This document shows, piece after piece, positions 50,232 through 58,560 of a DNA stretch of 64,000 bases (position 1 is the stretch's first letter; every line of letters starts with the position of its first letter). The notes under the pieces are model-generated. The model saw nothing but the letters and a program-made list of their open reading frames with translations, ran no database searches and was not told the DNA's origin. This stretch comes from an uncultured Acidobacteriota bacterium (GTDB lineage Bacteria; Acidobacteriota; Vicinamibacteria; Vicinamibacterales; CAVVIG01): NCBI GenBank assembly GCA_902825985.1, contig CADEDC010000005.1, positions 61,709 to 125,708 of the forward strand, given 5' to 3'. A program made the position numbers and the translations under genes.

Positions 50232-52778
50232 ATGCCCGAGCACGGACTGGCGAGACGTGACGGCCTGCCGGCCCGACCGGGGCGTGACGGCGCACTCGAC
50301 GCCGCACTCGAGCGGCTGGCCCCCGGCCAGCGGCTCGAGCGTCCCGATACGCCTGATCACCACGTCACGGCCGTCCGCCGCCTGCCGCCGATTGCCGCTC
50401 GCTGCGTGCCGTTCCCGGACATCCTGGATGCGCGGCTGCGACGCGCCCTGGAGTCACGCGGCATCCACGAGTTGTATACGCATCAAGCCGAGAGTCTGGG
50501 GCATGCGCTCGCCGGCCGGAACGTCGTCGTCGTCACTCCGACCGCGTCGGGAAAGACGCTTTGCTACAACGCGCCGATTCTCCATCAGATTCTGGCCGAC
50601 CCCTCGAGCCGCGCGCTGTATTTGTTCCCGACCAAGGCGCTGGCCCAGGATCAGCTGGCGGAACTGCAGCGGCTGTGCGAGACCATTGCCGGGCAGACGG
50701 ACGAGCAGATCGGGGTATTCACCTACGATGGGGACACGCCGCAGGATGCGCGACGCAGCATCCGGACGCGCGCCCATCTGGTACTCAGCAATCCGGACAT
50801 GGTGCACTCCGGCATCCTGCCGCACCACCCGCGGTGGGCGAAACTCTTCGAGAACCTGCGCTATATCGTCATCGATGAGCTGCACGCCTATCGTGGCGTC
50901 TTCGGCAGCCACCTCTGCAACGTGCTACGCCGGTTGCGGCGCATCTGCCGGCACTACGGATCGGATCCGGTGTTCCTCTGCTCGTCGGCGACGATTGCCA
51001 ATCCGCGCGAGCTGGCCGAGCGCCTCATCGAATCGCCGTTCGAACTCGTGGAGCAGAGCGGCGCCCCGCGCGGCGAGAAGTTCTTCGTCTTCGTGAACCC
51101 GCCGGTCGTGAACCAGCAATTGGGGATTCGCCGATCGTACCTGAGCGAGACCAGGCGTGTCGCGGCGGAATTCCTGAAGCGCAACCTGCAGATCATCGTC
51201 TTCGCGCAGAGCCGCCTGGCGACCGAGATCCTCACCACCTATCTGAAGGACGACTTCGAGAACGTCCCCGGCGGTGGTGAGCGCATCCGCGGCTACCGCG
51301 GCGGCTACCTGCCGCTGCGTCGGCGTGAGATCGAGAAGGGGCTGCGGGACGGGGAAGTGCGGGCGGTGGTCTCGACGAATGCGCTCGAACTCGGCATCGA
51401 CATCGGAGCGCTCGACGTATCGGTGATGGCCGGCTATCCGGGAACGGTCGCCGCCACCTGGCAGCGGGCCGGCCGGGCCGGCCGGCGCGCCAGCCGTTCG
51501 GCGGCGGTGATGGTGGCGTCGAGTGCGCCGCTCGATCAGTTCATCGTCCGCAATCCATCGTACTTCTTCGACCGTTCGCCGGAGCGCGCGCTGATCGATC
51601 CGGACAACCTGCACATCCTCGTCGACCACGTGAAGTGCGCCGCGTTCGAGCTGCCGTTCGGCACTGCCGAGCAGTTCGGCCGCCACGACGTCCAGGAGGT
51701 GCTGGCGGTGCTCGCCGAACAGGGGCTCGTGCACCTCGTGGGCTCGGAGGCGCGGGCGCCGGATGCCGCTGACGCTCCGGGGGCGCCGGGCGCCTGGGCA
51801 TGGACCAGCGAATCGTATCCGGCAGACGCGGTGAGCCTGCGTTCCGTCACGTCGGACAATTTCGTCATCGTCGACACGTCGCGCGAGCCGACCGTGATCG
51901 GTGAAACCGACTACACGAGCGGTCCGTCGACGCTGCACCCGAAGGCCATCTACATCGTCGAGGGGAAGCTCTACCAGGTGGAGAAGCTCGACTTCGAGGG
52001 CCGCAAGGCCTTCATCCGCGAAATCGAGTGCGACTACTACACCGACGCCATCACCTACACACGGGTGACCATTCTCGATACCTTCGAGCAGGGGAGCGGC
52101 GCGACGGCTGGCGAACCGGCGTCCGGAGCCGAGGACGCGCCCGTGGCGGACCGTGAGTCGATGGCGATGGTGGCCGCGAGCGCCGCTGACGTGTGGCGGT
52201 CGCACGGTGAGGTGCACGTCGTCTCACGCGTCGTCGGTTTCAAGAAGATCAAGTTCTATACGAACGAGAACGTCGGGTCGGGTGAGCTCGACCTGCCCGA
52301 ACAGCAGATGCACACCACCGCCTACTGGCTGACCATACCGGCGTCGATCATGGGGAAGCTTCCCTTCGCTTCTGACGATCGTCGGGATGGCATTTCCGGT
52401 CTGGCGTTTGCGCTCGGCCAAATCGCCCAGCTCCTGCTGATGTGCGACCGCCACGACATCGGCATTTCGATCGACACCGGCGAACAGGTCGATCCGGCGG
52501 TCGGCGTGCAGATGTCGAGCGGCGAGACGCTGGCAGCGGATCGTCATCCGCGGATCTTCATCTACGACAACTATCCCGGCGGCATCGGCTTCAGCCGGCC
52601 GCTGTATGCCATGCACGGCGAACTGCTCGAGAGCACGCGCCGGCTCATCGGCGAGTGCGATTGCGAGAACGGTTGCCCCGGATGCGTCGGACCGGTCGGC
52701 AATACCGGTCCACTGGCGAAGACCGCGGCACTGCGCATCCTGTCACTGCTCATCGAGGATGCGGGGGCCGCGGCGTGA
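50232..52778 (+). CDS. mrfA: DEAD/DEAH-box helicase with DUF1998 zinc-binding domain (MrfA/YprA-like)
   Basis: An 848-residue superfamily 2 helicase. Walker A is 'TPTASGKTLCYN', Walker B 'IVIDELHAYRG', and motifs III-VI include 'SSATIANP', 'VSTNALELGIDIG' and 'WQRAGRAGRRA'. The C-terminal DUF1998 region holds a four-cysteine cluster in 'CDCENGCPGC'. This is the YprA/MrfA architecture; in Bacillus subtilis MrfA acts with the exonuclease MrfB in mitomycin-damage repair. The next gene encodes a DEDDh exonuclease whose GTG overlaps its stop, the same pair. Repair function here is inferred from that parallel. Confidence 0.88.
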   Translation: MPEHGLARRDGLPARPGRDGALDAALERLAPGQRLERPDTPDHHVTAVRRLPPIAARCVPFPDILDARLRRALESRGIHELYTHQAESLGHALAGRNVVVVTPTASGKTLCYNAPILHQILADPSSRALYLFPTKALAQDQLAELQRLCETIAGQTDEQIGVFTYDGDTPQDARRSIRTRAHLVLSNPDMVHSGILPHHPRWAKLFENLRYIVIDELHAYRGVFGSHLCNVLRRLRRICRHYGSDPVFLCSSATIANPRELAERLIESPFELVEQSGAPRGEKFFVFVNPPVVNQQLGIRRSYLSETRRVAAEFLKRNLQIIVFAQSRLATEILTTYLKDDFENVPGGGERIRGYRGGYLPLRRREIEKGLRDGEVRAVVSTNALELGIDIGALDVSVMAGYPGTVAATWQRAGRAGRRASRSAAVMVASSAPLDQFIVRNPSYFFDRSPERALIDPDNLHILVDHVKCAAFELPFGTAEQFGRHDVQEVLAVLAEQGLVHLVGSEARAPDAADAPGAPGAWAWTSESYPADAVSLRSVTSDNFVIVDTSREPTVIGETDYTSGPSTLHPKAIYIVEGKLYQVEKLDFEGRKAFIREIECDYYTDAITYTRVTILDTFEQGSGATAGEPASGAEDAPVADRESMAMVAASAADVWRSHGEVHVVSRVVGFKKIKFYTNENVGSGELDLPEQQMHTTAYWLTIPASIMGKLPFASDDRRDGISGLAFALGQIAQLLLMCDRHDIGISIDTGEQVDPAVGVQMSSGETLAADRHPRIFIYDNYPGGIGFSRPLYAMHGELLESTRRLIGECDCENGCPGCVGPVGNTGPLAKTAALRILSLLIEDAGAAA

Positions 52779-54088
52779 GCCTCGGCACACTGACCGACCG
52801 TCTGCGCGGCATCGTCAGACCGGCGCGCGAACTGCTGCCGCCGGCGCCGGCCGCCGAAGGGGTGGCGGCGGGGCAGGTGCCGGATACACCCGCGAGTCTC
52901 GATGTGGCGCTCGGCGGCGCCTGGCAGCTCGAGGGAGCGACGCGCTGCTACGTGGTCGAACGACGGCAGTCGGCGGAGGCCTGGCACGGGCGCGTCCAGG
53001 TCGGTGCGATCGCCGAAGGGCTGAATCGCGCGGCTGTCGATGCACCGCTGCTCGCGAACGGGGCGCCGGCGCGGCTGCCGTTCATATTCTTCGACCTCGA
53101 GACCACCGGATTGAGCGGTGGTGCGGGCACGTACGCCTTTCTGGTCGGCTGCGCCTGGTTCGACCAGACCGGTGCGTTCATCACGCGTCAACACGTGCTC
53201 GCCCGCGCCGCGGACGAACGGCCGATGCTCGACATCGTGGCGCGGCGTTTCAACACTGCCGGTGCATTGGTGAGCTTCAACGGACGCTCGTTCGACGCGC
53301 CGCTGCTCGAAACCCGCTTCCTGTACCATCGCCTGCCGTGGACCGCCGGGCGCCTGCCACACGTCGACGTGCTGCATCCGGCCCGGCGATTCTGGCGGAC
53401 TGCGGCGGCAGCCGGCGAGATGTCGTCATGCTCGCTGGCCACGCTCGAGCGCCAGCTGCTGGGCGCGCATCGAGTCGACGACGTCCCGGGGTTCGAGGTG
53501 CCGGGCCGCTACTTCGATTTCATCCGCACGGGTGACGCGCGGCCGCTGGCCGGCGTACTCGAGCACAACCGGATGGATCTCCTGTCGCTCGCCGGGCTGA
53601 CGGCGCGCCTGCTACGGATGGTGAACGAAGGACCTGGAGCGGCCGGTGACGCGCGTGAGGCGGTCGCGTTGGGTCGGGTGTTCGAGCGCGCCGGGCTGCC
53701 GACGCGCGCGACGGAGTCCTACGAACGCGCGTTGAGCTTCCCGACACGAGGCCGTGGCGACGCCGGCGGGTTGCTGGTGCGTGTCGAGGCGCTGCGGGCC
53801 CTCGCACAGATGGCACGGCGCTGCCGCCGGCACGATGTGGCGGCGGAACGCTGGCGGCAGGTGCTGGAGGTTCCGGGCTGCCCCCGCGCGGTCGCGCGGG
53901 AGGCGGCTGAGGCGTTGGCGGTCCACCACGAACACCGGGTGCGTGACCTCGCCTCGGCCCGTACTTTTGCCCTGCGCACGCTCGAGATCGGTCTCGCGAC
54001 GACCCGCAACCAGGCCGTCCGGCATCGCCTCGAGCGGATCGAGCGCAAGATGAGCGCAGAGAGGTCACCCGAGCGACCTCTCTTCTAG
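52775..54088 (+). CDS. mrfB: DEDDh exonuclease with TPR-like tail (MrfB/YprB-like)
   Basis: A 437-residue protein. Residues about 100-275 form an RNase H-like 3'-5' exonuclease with the complete DEDDh set: Asp107/Glu109 ('FFDLETTGLSGG'), Asp174 ('NGRSFDAPLL'), His264 and Asp268 ('EHNRMDLLSL'). A C-terminal helical repeat region (about 290-437) resembles TPRs. The N-terminal 90 residues are unassigned. The GTG start overlaps the helicase stop, so the two are made in step, as for Bacillus MrfAB (YprAB). It should trim DNA or RNA ends exposed by the helicase. Confidence 0.87.
   Translation: MSLGTLTDRLRGIVRPARELLPPAPAAEGVAAGQVPDTPASLDVALGGAWQLEGATRCYVVERRQSAEAWHGRVQVGAIAEGLNRAAVDAPLLANGAPARLPFIFFDLETTGLSGGAGTYAFLVGCAWFDQTGAFITRQHVLARAADERPMLDIVARRFNTAGALVSFNGRSFDAPLLETRFLYHRLPWTAGRLPHVDVLHPARRFWRTAAAAGEMSSCSLATLERQLLGAHRVDDVPGFEVPGRYFDFIRTGDARPLAGVLEHNRMDLLSLAGLTARLLRMVNEGPGAAGDAREAVALGRVFERAGLPTRATESYERALSFPTRGRGDAGGLLVRVEALRALAQMARRCRRHDVAAERWRQVLEVPGCPRAVAREAAEALAVHHEHRVRDLASARTFALRTLEIGLATTRNQAVRHRLERIERKMSAERSPERPLF
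54058..54083. terminator. Hairpin terminator between mrfB-like gene and rpmE
   Basis: A 9-bp stem (AGAGAGGTC and its complement) with an 8-nt loop, just before the mrfB stop and 20 nt beyond the rpmE stop. It is likely bidirectional for the convergent pair. Confidence 0.55.
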
Positions 54089-54102
54089 ACCCGCCTGCCG
54101 CC

Positions 54103-54360
54103 TTAGCGCGAAACGACCGGTTCCTTCTTGGCCTTCGCGGCCGCCTTGCGGCTTTCCGAGGTCTGCGCGCCGAATTTCTTCGTGAAGCGTTCGATGCGGC
54201 CTTCGGTGTCGAGCAGCTTCTGGCGACCCGTGAAAAACGGGTGGCAGCTGGAACAGATTTCCAGATGCAGCTCAGGCTTGGTGGAGCGGGTGTGCCAAGT
54301 CGCCCCGCACGCGCACCGGGCCTCGACGTCCAGATACTTCGGGTGGATGCCTTCCTTCAC
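54103..54360 (-). CDS. rpmE: 50S ribosomal protein L31
   Basis: An 85-residue L31 of the zinc-binding (C+) type: Cys16/Cys18 ('RCACGATW') and Cys36/Cys39 ('[14 protein letters not shown]'). The start '[13 protein letters not shown]' is the family N-terminus; the GTG at 54360 has AGGAGA just upstream, so the longer frame to 54387 was rejected. The C-terminal tail is a basic Ala/Lys extension of about 20 residues. L31 binds at the 30S-50S interface. C+ forms are replaced by C- paralogues under zinc limitation in some bacteria; no paralogue is in the window. Confidence 0.95.
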   Translation of the reverse strand: MKEGIHPKYLDVEARCACGATWHTRSTKPELHLEICSSCHPFFTGRQKLLDTEGRIERFTKKFGAQTSESRKAAAKAKKEPVVSR

Positions 54361-54385
54361 GACTTCTCCTCTTTGCGAAACCACC

Positions 54386-54391
54386 ATTATA
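54386..54391 (-). promoter_or_regulatory. -10 element of rpmE
   Basis: TATAAT on the minus strand, 26 nt before the GTG at 54360, with a Shine-Dalgarno AGGAGA between. No good -35. Confidence 0.5.
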
Positions 54392-54490
54392 CAGGAGGCG
54401 CGTGCGGCGGTCGGGTCGGCCTACCCGCGCCGGTCTGCCCAGGCATTTGCCCGAGCGGGACGGCTCCCGGGCCTCTCCCGGCTCCGGGAC

Positions 54491-55444
54491 TCAGGACCGG
54501 TTCCAACGATGAGCTTTGAGCGCGTCCACGGTCCTCACGGGAAGCGGCTGGCCGTCGCTGGCCTCCACGTTGGCGGCCACGTGCGCCACCCGACGCATAC
54601 CCGGAATGGTCGTGGTGACTGCCGGATGCTCCAGGATGAAGCGCAACGCCAGCTCTGGCAATGGCATGTCCTCGGGTAGAAGCGGTTGGAGGCGCTCGAC
54701 CCGCGCCAGCGTCTCACCAAGCCGCTCCGGGGTGAAGTAGCTGTTCCGCCAGTCGCCCTCGGGCCAGCGCGAGTCGGCGGTCAGGGTCCCGGTCAGGCTC
54801 CCCTCGTCGAACGGCACGCGCGCGATCACCGCGATGTCGTGCGCCTGGCAGTAGGGGAAGAGCTCGTCCGCCGCTGCCTGGTCGAAGATGTTGTAGACGA
54901 CCTGGACGCTGTCGATGAGCCCGGACTCCAGGGCCCGCAGCCCGTTCGTCGGCTCCCAGCGGTTGACGCTGATTCCGAACGCCTTCACGAGCCCCTGTTC
55001 CTTGACGGCCCGGACACCGCGTCGCCACCCTTCGTCCATGGCCCAGGCGTCGCTCCACACGTGAAACTGCTGGAGGTCGATGACATCGAGTCCGAGGTTC
55101 GTCAGACTCGCCTCGGTGGATGCCAGGATGTGGTCAGCCGGATAGACGTCTGCCACCGCATCGTCGGGGCGGGCCGGCCAGCGCCTGTTCCTGGGCGGCA
55201 CTTTGGTCGCCACCACCATCGGCGCGTGTGGATGCGCGCGGCGAGCTTCTCCGAGCAGCCGCTCACTGCGCCCTTCGCCGTAGGCCCATGCCGTGTCGAA
55301 GATGCTGCAGCCGCGCGCGATGGCGTAGGCTAGTGTCTGCCGCGATTCGTCATCGTCGGATCCGGTCCAGCCGCCCATGCCCCACATACCACAGCCAATC
55401 TCGGACACTCGCCAACCGGCGCGCCCGAACCTCCGATCACGCAT
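54491..55444 (-). CDS. Aldo/keto reductase
   Basis: A 317-residue NADPH-dependent oxidoreductase with the AKR catalytic tetrad Asp50, Tyr55, Lys81 and His128 ('IFDTAWAYGEGRSE', 'VVATKVPP', 'LQQFHVWSD'). The cofactor end 'TTTIPGMRRVAHV' is also present. It likely reduces aldehydes or sugars. Substrate unknown. A TATAAT (55451-55456) ends 6 nt before its ATG, which suggests a leaderless message. Confidence 0.9.
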   Translation of the reverse strand: MRDRRFGRAGWRVSEIGCGMWGMGGWTGSDDDESRQTLAYAIARGCSIFDTAWAYGEGRSERLLGEARRAHPHAPMVVATKVPPRNRRWPARPDDAVADVYPADHILASTEASLTNLGLDVIDLQQFHVWSDAWAMDEGWRRGVRAVKEQGLVKAFGISVNRWEPTNGLRALESGLIDSVQVVYNIFDQAAADELFPYCQAHDIAVIARVPFDEGSLTGTLTADSRWPEGDWRNSYFTPERLGETLARVERLQPLLPEDMPLPELALRFILEHPAVTTTIPGMRRVAHVAANVEASDGQPLPVRTVDALKAHRWNRS

Positions 55445-55450
55445 TCCGCG

Positions 55451-55456
55451 ATTATA
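55451..55456 (-). promoter_or_regulatory. -10 element abutting the aldo/keto reductase start
   Basis: Perfect TATAAT, 6 nt before the ATG at 55444. The transcript start would fall at about the ATG itself. Confidence 0.4.
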
Positions 55457-55543
55457 GAAGCAGCCGGCGACGGTCGCCGGCCAGCCGCCGGTCTGTTAAC
55501 TTCCGTCGGTCCGGCTCGTAGTAGCTGAGTGGAGGCGCTATCG

Positions 55544-56413
55544 ATGAGAGCAGGTCTGTTGGGTGTGGGAGCCGCGTGGTGGCTGGGCGCGGTGTCGGTC
55601 GTGGCGCAGGCAGGGGCGGTTCCGACCCCCGCGCCGCCGCTTGCGGCGGCGGCCGCGCCGGTGTCGCCCCAGAGCGCCGAGCAGGTGCGCAGCGAGCTGT
55701 CGTCGTTGCTGCGGGGATATCCGCCGGCCCTGCGCGAGGTGCTGCGGCTCAGCCCGTCGCTCGCTTCGAACGCCGATTACCTGCAACCCCACCCGGAGCT
55801 GGCCGGCTTCTTCGCGTCGCACCCCGAGATTCTGAGAAACCCTTCCTACTACCTCGGCGCCTCGCACGTGCTGACGAGCGAATCGCCGGCCACCCAGCGT
55901 GTGCGCGTCATCGAGGACATCATGGAGAGCGGCTTCACCTTTCTCGGAGTCATGACGCTGCTGGGCGTCCTGGCCTGGGTCATCCGGTCGTTGATGGACC
56001 ACCAACGCTGGAAGCGCGCCTTGCGGGTGCAGGCGGATGCCCACGCCAAAGTGCTCGAGCGGTTGTCATCGACCGAAGACGTGCTGACCTACATGCAGGC
56101 TCCTGCCGGCCGGCAGTTCCTGGAATCCGGGGCGCCACTCGAAGTGGCCAGGCCGGCGCTCGCCGCTCCGGTCAACCGGATCCTCTGGTCGGTGCAGATG
56201 GGGATGGTGATCGCCGTGCTCGGCATTGGCATTCTCATCTGTGCCGGAGCGATCGATCGTGGCGGTGAACTGGCGGAGGTCTCGTCGCTGCTGGCAATGC
56301 TGGGCGCCGTCGGCCTGTCGATAGGCGCCGGCTTCCTGCTGTCGGCCGCCGTGTCGTACCGGCTCTCACGCCGGCTCGGCCTCCTCACCGCGCCGGAGCC
56401 CCACCATGGATGA
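55544..56413 (+). CDS. Exported/membrane protein of unknown function preceding an ECF operon
   Basis: A 289-residue protein with a signal peptide (about 1-23), a helical domain (40-125) with 'LREVLRLSPSLASNADYLQ' and 'FFASHPEILRNPSYYLG', and three membrane helices (about 130-148, 215-236, 246-272). A charged cytoplasmic stretch lies between the first two ('LERLSSTEDVLTYMQAPAGR'). I do not recognise the family. GGAGG 7 nt before the ATG at 55544 fixes the start over the GTG at 55529. Its end overlaps the ECF sigma start, so it is probably part of that regulatory unit, perhaps as sensor. Confidence 0.78.
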   Translation: MRAGLLGVGAAWWLGAVSVVAQAGAVPTPAPPLAAAAAPVSPQSAEQVRSELSSLLRGYPPALREVLRLSPSLASNADYLQPHPELAGFFASHPEILRNPSYYLGASHVLTSESPATQRVRVIEDIMESGFTFLGVMTLLGVLAWVIRSLMDHQRWKRALRVQADAHAKVLERLSSTEDVLTYMQAPAGRQFLESGAPLEVARPALAAPVNRILWSVQMGMVIAVLGIGILICAGAIDRGGELAEVSSLLAMLGAVGLSIGAGFLLSAAVSYRLSRRLGLLTAPEPHHG

Positions 56414-56951
56414 TGCCACCATGGCGCTCGACGACGTCACCACGTCGGCCATTGGGACGGAAGTCGTGCTCGGCATGGACGAGGACAGGTTCCGTCTCTT
56501 CTATCAGCGCACCTCGCAGCCGCTGTGGGCGTACCTGTCCCGCGTTTCCGGCGATCGCCAGCGCGCCGATGACCTGCTGCAGGAAACCTACTACCGATTC
56601 CTGAAGAGCGGCCGTCAGTTCGCATCCGACGAACACCAGCGTCACTACCTGTTCCGCATCGCCACCAATCTCGTGCTCGACGATCGCCGCCGCCCTCGGC
56701 TGGAGTTTGCCGCGCTGCCGGGTGAATCTGAACCGGCCGCACCGCGGACGCCCGGACCCGATGTGACCGGACTGCGCGCGGCGATGGCCCGGCTCAAGCC
56801 CCGCGAGCGGTCGCTGCTTTGGCTGGCGTACGCGCAGGGCGCCTCGCATGACGAGATTGCGGCGAGGACGGGGCTGACCAGCGGCAGCGTCAAGCAGCTC
56901 CTGTTCAGGGCACGGCGCCGCCTTGCGGTCCTGCTCGGGGGGGCGGCATGA
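56406..56951 (+). CDS. ECF RNA polymerase sigma factor
   Basis: A 181-residue ECF sigma factor. Region 2 spans about 25-95 ('RADDLLQETYYRFLKSG', 'HQRHYLFRIATNLVLDD') and region 4 about 115-178, with helix-turn-helix 'GASHDEIAARTGLTSGSVKQ'. The start overlaps the membrane-protein gene and the end overlaps the anti-sigma gene. It is the second ECF system in the window and is not close to the 15.3-kb sigma in sequence. Targets unknown. Confidence 0.9.
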   Translation: MDDATMALDDVTTSAIGTEVVLGMDEDRFRLFYQRTSQPLWAYLSRVSGDRQRADDLLQETYYRFLKSGRQFASDEHQRHYLFRIATNLVLDDRRRPRLEFAALPGESEPAAPRTPGPDVTGLRAAMARLKPRERSLLWLAYAQGASHDEIAARTGLTSGSVKQLLFRARRRLAVLLGGAA

Positions 56952-57457
56952 GCCGGAACGCCTGCGTCCACGAGCCGGTGCTGCTGGCGCGCTTCGCCAG
57001 CGGCGTCACCGTCGCCGGACTGGATGCCGACCTGCAGACCCACCTGGCGGCGTGCGCCTCATGCCGTGAGATCGTGGCGCTGGTCCAGGCGCTGCGCGCC
57101 GACCATGCCGCGGCACTCTCGGAGTGTGCGTTGCCGACGGCATCGCAGATCTGGTGGCGCGCCCGTGTTCGGTCGCGACTGGAGGCGGCGCATGCCGTCG
57201 AGCGCCCGATCAGTCTGGCGCAGAGTATCAGCATGGCCGCGCTGCTGGGGCTCGCCGCGTCGCTGGTCGGCGCTCAGTGGATCCGCGGATCCCTGTACCG
57301 CGCACGGGATGTCGCGGCTCACGTGTTCGGGGCCGACGTCGCGACGGCGTTGTCGTCGATGGCCGATGGCGGCCCGTTGTGGCTGATGTTCGTCGCCGGT
57401 GTCTGTGTGGCGGTGCTGATGCCGGTGGCTGCCGCGATTGCCTTGTCCCGGGACTGA
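56948..57457 (+). CDS. Probable membrane anti-sigma factor
   Basis: A 169-residue protein with an N-terminal zinc-binding motif His32-xxx-Cys36-xx-Cys39 ('THLAACASCREI'), a helical linker and two membrane helices (about 92-112 and 139-160). This is the size and order of a ZAS-type anti-sigma factor. It overlaps the sigma gene (ATGA). Signal input may come from the membrane protein encoded upstream of the sigma gene. Confidence 0.8.
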   Translation: MSRNACVHEPVLLARFASGVTVAGLDADLQTHLAACASCREIVALVQALRADHAAALSECALPTASQIWWRARVRSRLEAAHAVERPISLAQSISMAALLGLAASLVGAQWIRGSLYRARDVAAHVFGADVATALSSMADGGPLWLMFVAGVCVAVLMPVAAAIALSRD

Positions 57458-57564
57458 ACGCGCGGCCGCCACCGGGCGCGCACCCGCGGCATCGCACCGG
57501 ACCAGGACGCGGACTCCGGCCGCGCCCCGTCCGCCGCACCGCCGCGGCCGCCGGCACCGGTCCG

Positions 57565-58350
57565 CTACGGGTGTGCCGGCAGCGTCGCCGAAACCGCCGT
57601 CGCCTGGGCGCTGCACGTGGGATGGCCCCAGCCGCCCGCGCTCTCACCCGGCATCTGGCCGGCTTGTGGCGTGATGTCGTAGACGATGTTGTCGCGCCGC
57701 GCCCCGTCACCGCTGACGCCGGCGGGAACGAAGTCCAGGCCCAGCGTGTTTCGCGTCCGCCAGGCAATGTTGTGATCGGCGCACGACGAGTCGCCGCTGA
57801 CGCCGAGGCCGCCGAGCAGCGTGCCATCCGCGTTGTAGAGGGCGAGGCCGCCGCCAAATACGTTCACGCCGCCGATGCGTCCCCCCACCATCGGATCGCC
57901 GGGCCGCCCGAAGCTGGCGGCGTTTCCGCGGTAGGCGACGCGGGTGTCGACCGGGTTGCTCGCCTGCAGGCCGAACAGGCTGCCGCCCGGCTGCGTCGCC
58001 GTGTAGAGGTTCGCCGTCGACAGCGCGAGATTGGGCAGGCTGAAGGCATTGGCCGTGTTCGCCTTCTGTGCGGAAATCACGCGACTGCCGGGCCATTGGT
58101 CGCCCCGGTTGTCGCCGGTGAAGGCCACGGCGCAGACGACGCCGTCCCGATTCACCACCGTCGCCCACATGTCGAGCCCGAAGCCGCCATTGGCGGCGTT
58201 GCGTGCGGCTGTGAGCGCCGCCTTCAGCGCGGCATGAGAGGGCAAGTCGTGGCACGCCGGACGTCCGCCGTCCTCGGCGCGTGCGTCGTGGCTGCCGACG
58301 AGCAGGGCCACGGCTAACAGGGTCGATGTGAGCACCGGTCTGTGGGTCAT
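57565..58350 (-). CDS. GlcG/HbpS-like exported protein (DUF336)
   Basis: A 261-residue protein with a signal peptide (about 1-25). The GlcG/HbpS core spans about 40-200 and includes 'AALTAARNAANGGFG', 'VVNRDGVVCAVAFTGDN', 'SRVISAQKANTANAF', 'GGRIGGVNVFGGGLALYN' and 'LLGGLGVSGDSSCADH'. HbpS binds haem in Streptomyces; other members have been linked to small-molecule uptake or catalysis, so function stays open. GGAGGG 3 nt before the ATG confirms the start. It is convergent with the anti-sigma gene. Confidence 0.85.
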   Translation of the reverse strand: MTHRPVLTSTLLAVALLVGSHDARAEDGGRPACHDLPSHAALKAALTAARNAANGGFGLDMWATVVNRDGVVCAVAFTGDNRGDQWPGSRVISAQKANTANAFSLPNLALSTANLYTATQPGGSLFGLQASNPVDTRVAYRGNAASFGRPGDPMVGGRIGGVNVFGGGLALYNADGTLLGGLGVSGDSSCADHNIAWRTRNTLGLDFVPAGVSGDGARRDNIVYDITPQAGQMPGESAGGWGHPTCSAQATAVSATLPAHP

Positions 58351-58560
58351 ATTCCCTCCGCCCGCGACGCTATGCCGCGGGAAAGCGCGAGCCTACCATC
58401 AAATCGGCGAGTCGACGGGGCGGACCCGACGTTGACAGGCGCCTGCGACACCGGCGGCGGATTGACGGGGATGATGCTTGCGGCGGGATCGAACTTCGGT
58501 AGCGGTCGACTCGATGGAGCCGACCGATACCGGCGACTGCGAGAGGGCGGGCGGGCGCCG
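58351..58560. other. Intergenic region rho / DUF336
   Basis: 210 nt downstream of rho and upstream of the DUF336 gene. No convincing intrinsic terminator or promoter was found. Confidence 0.35.
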
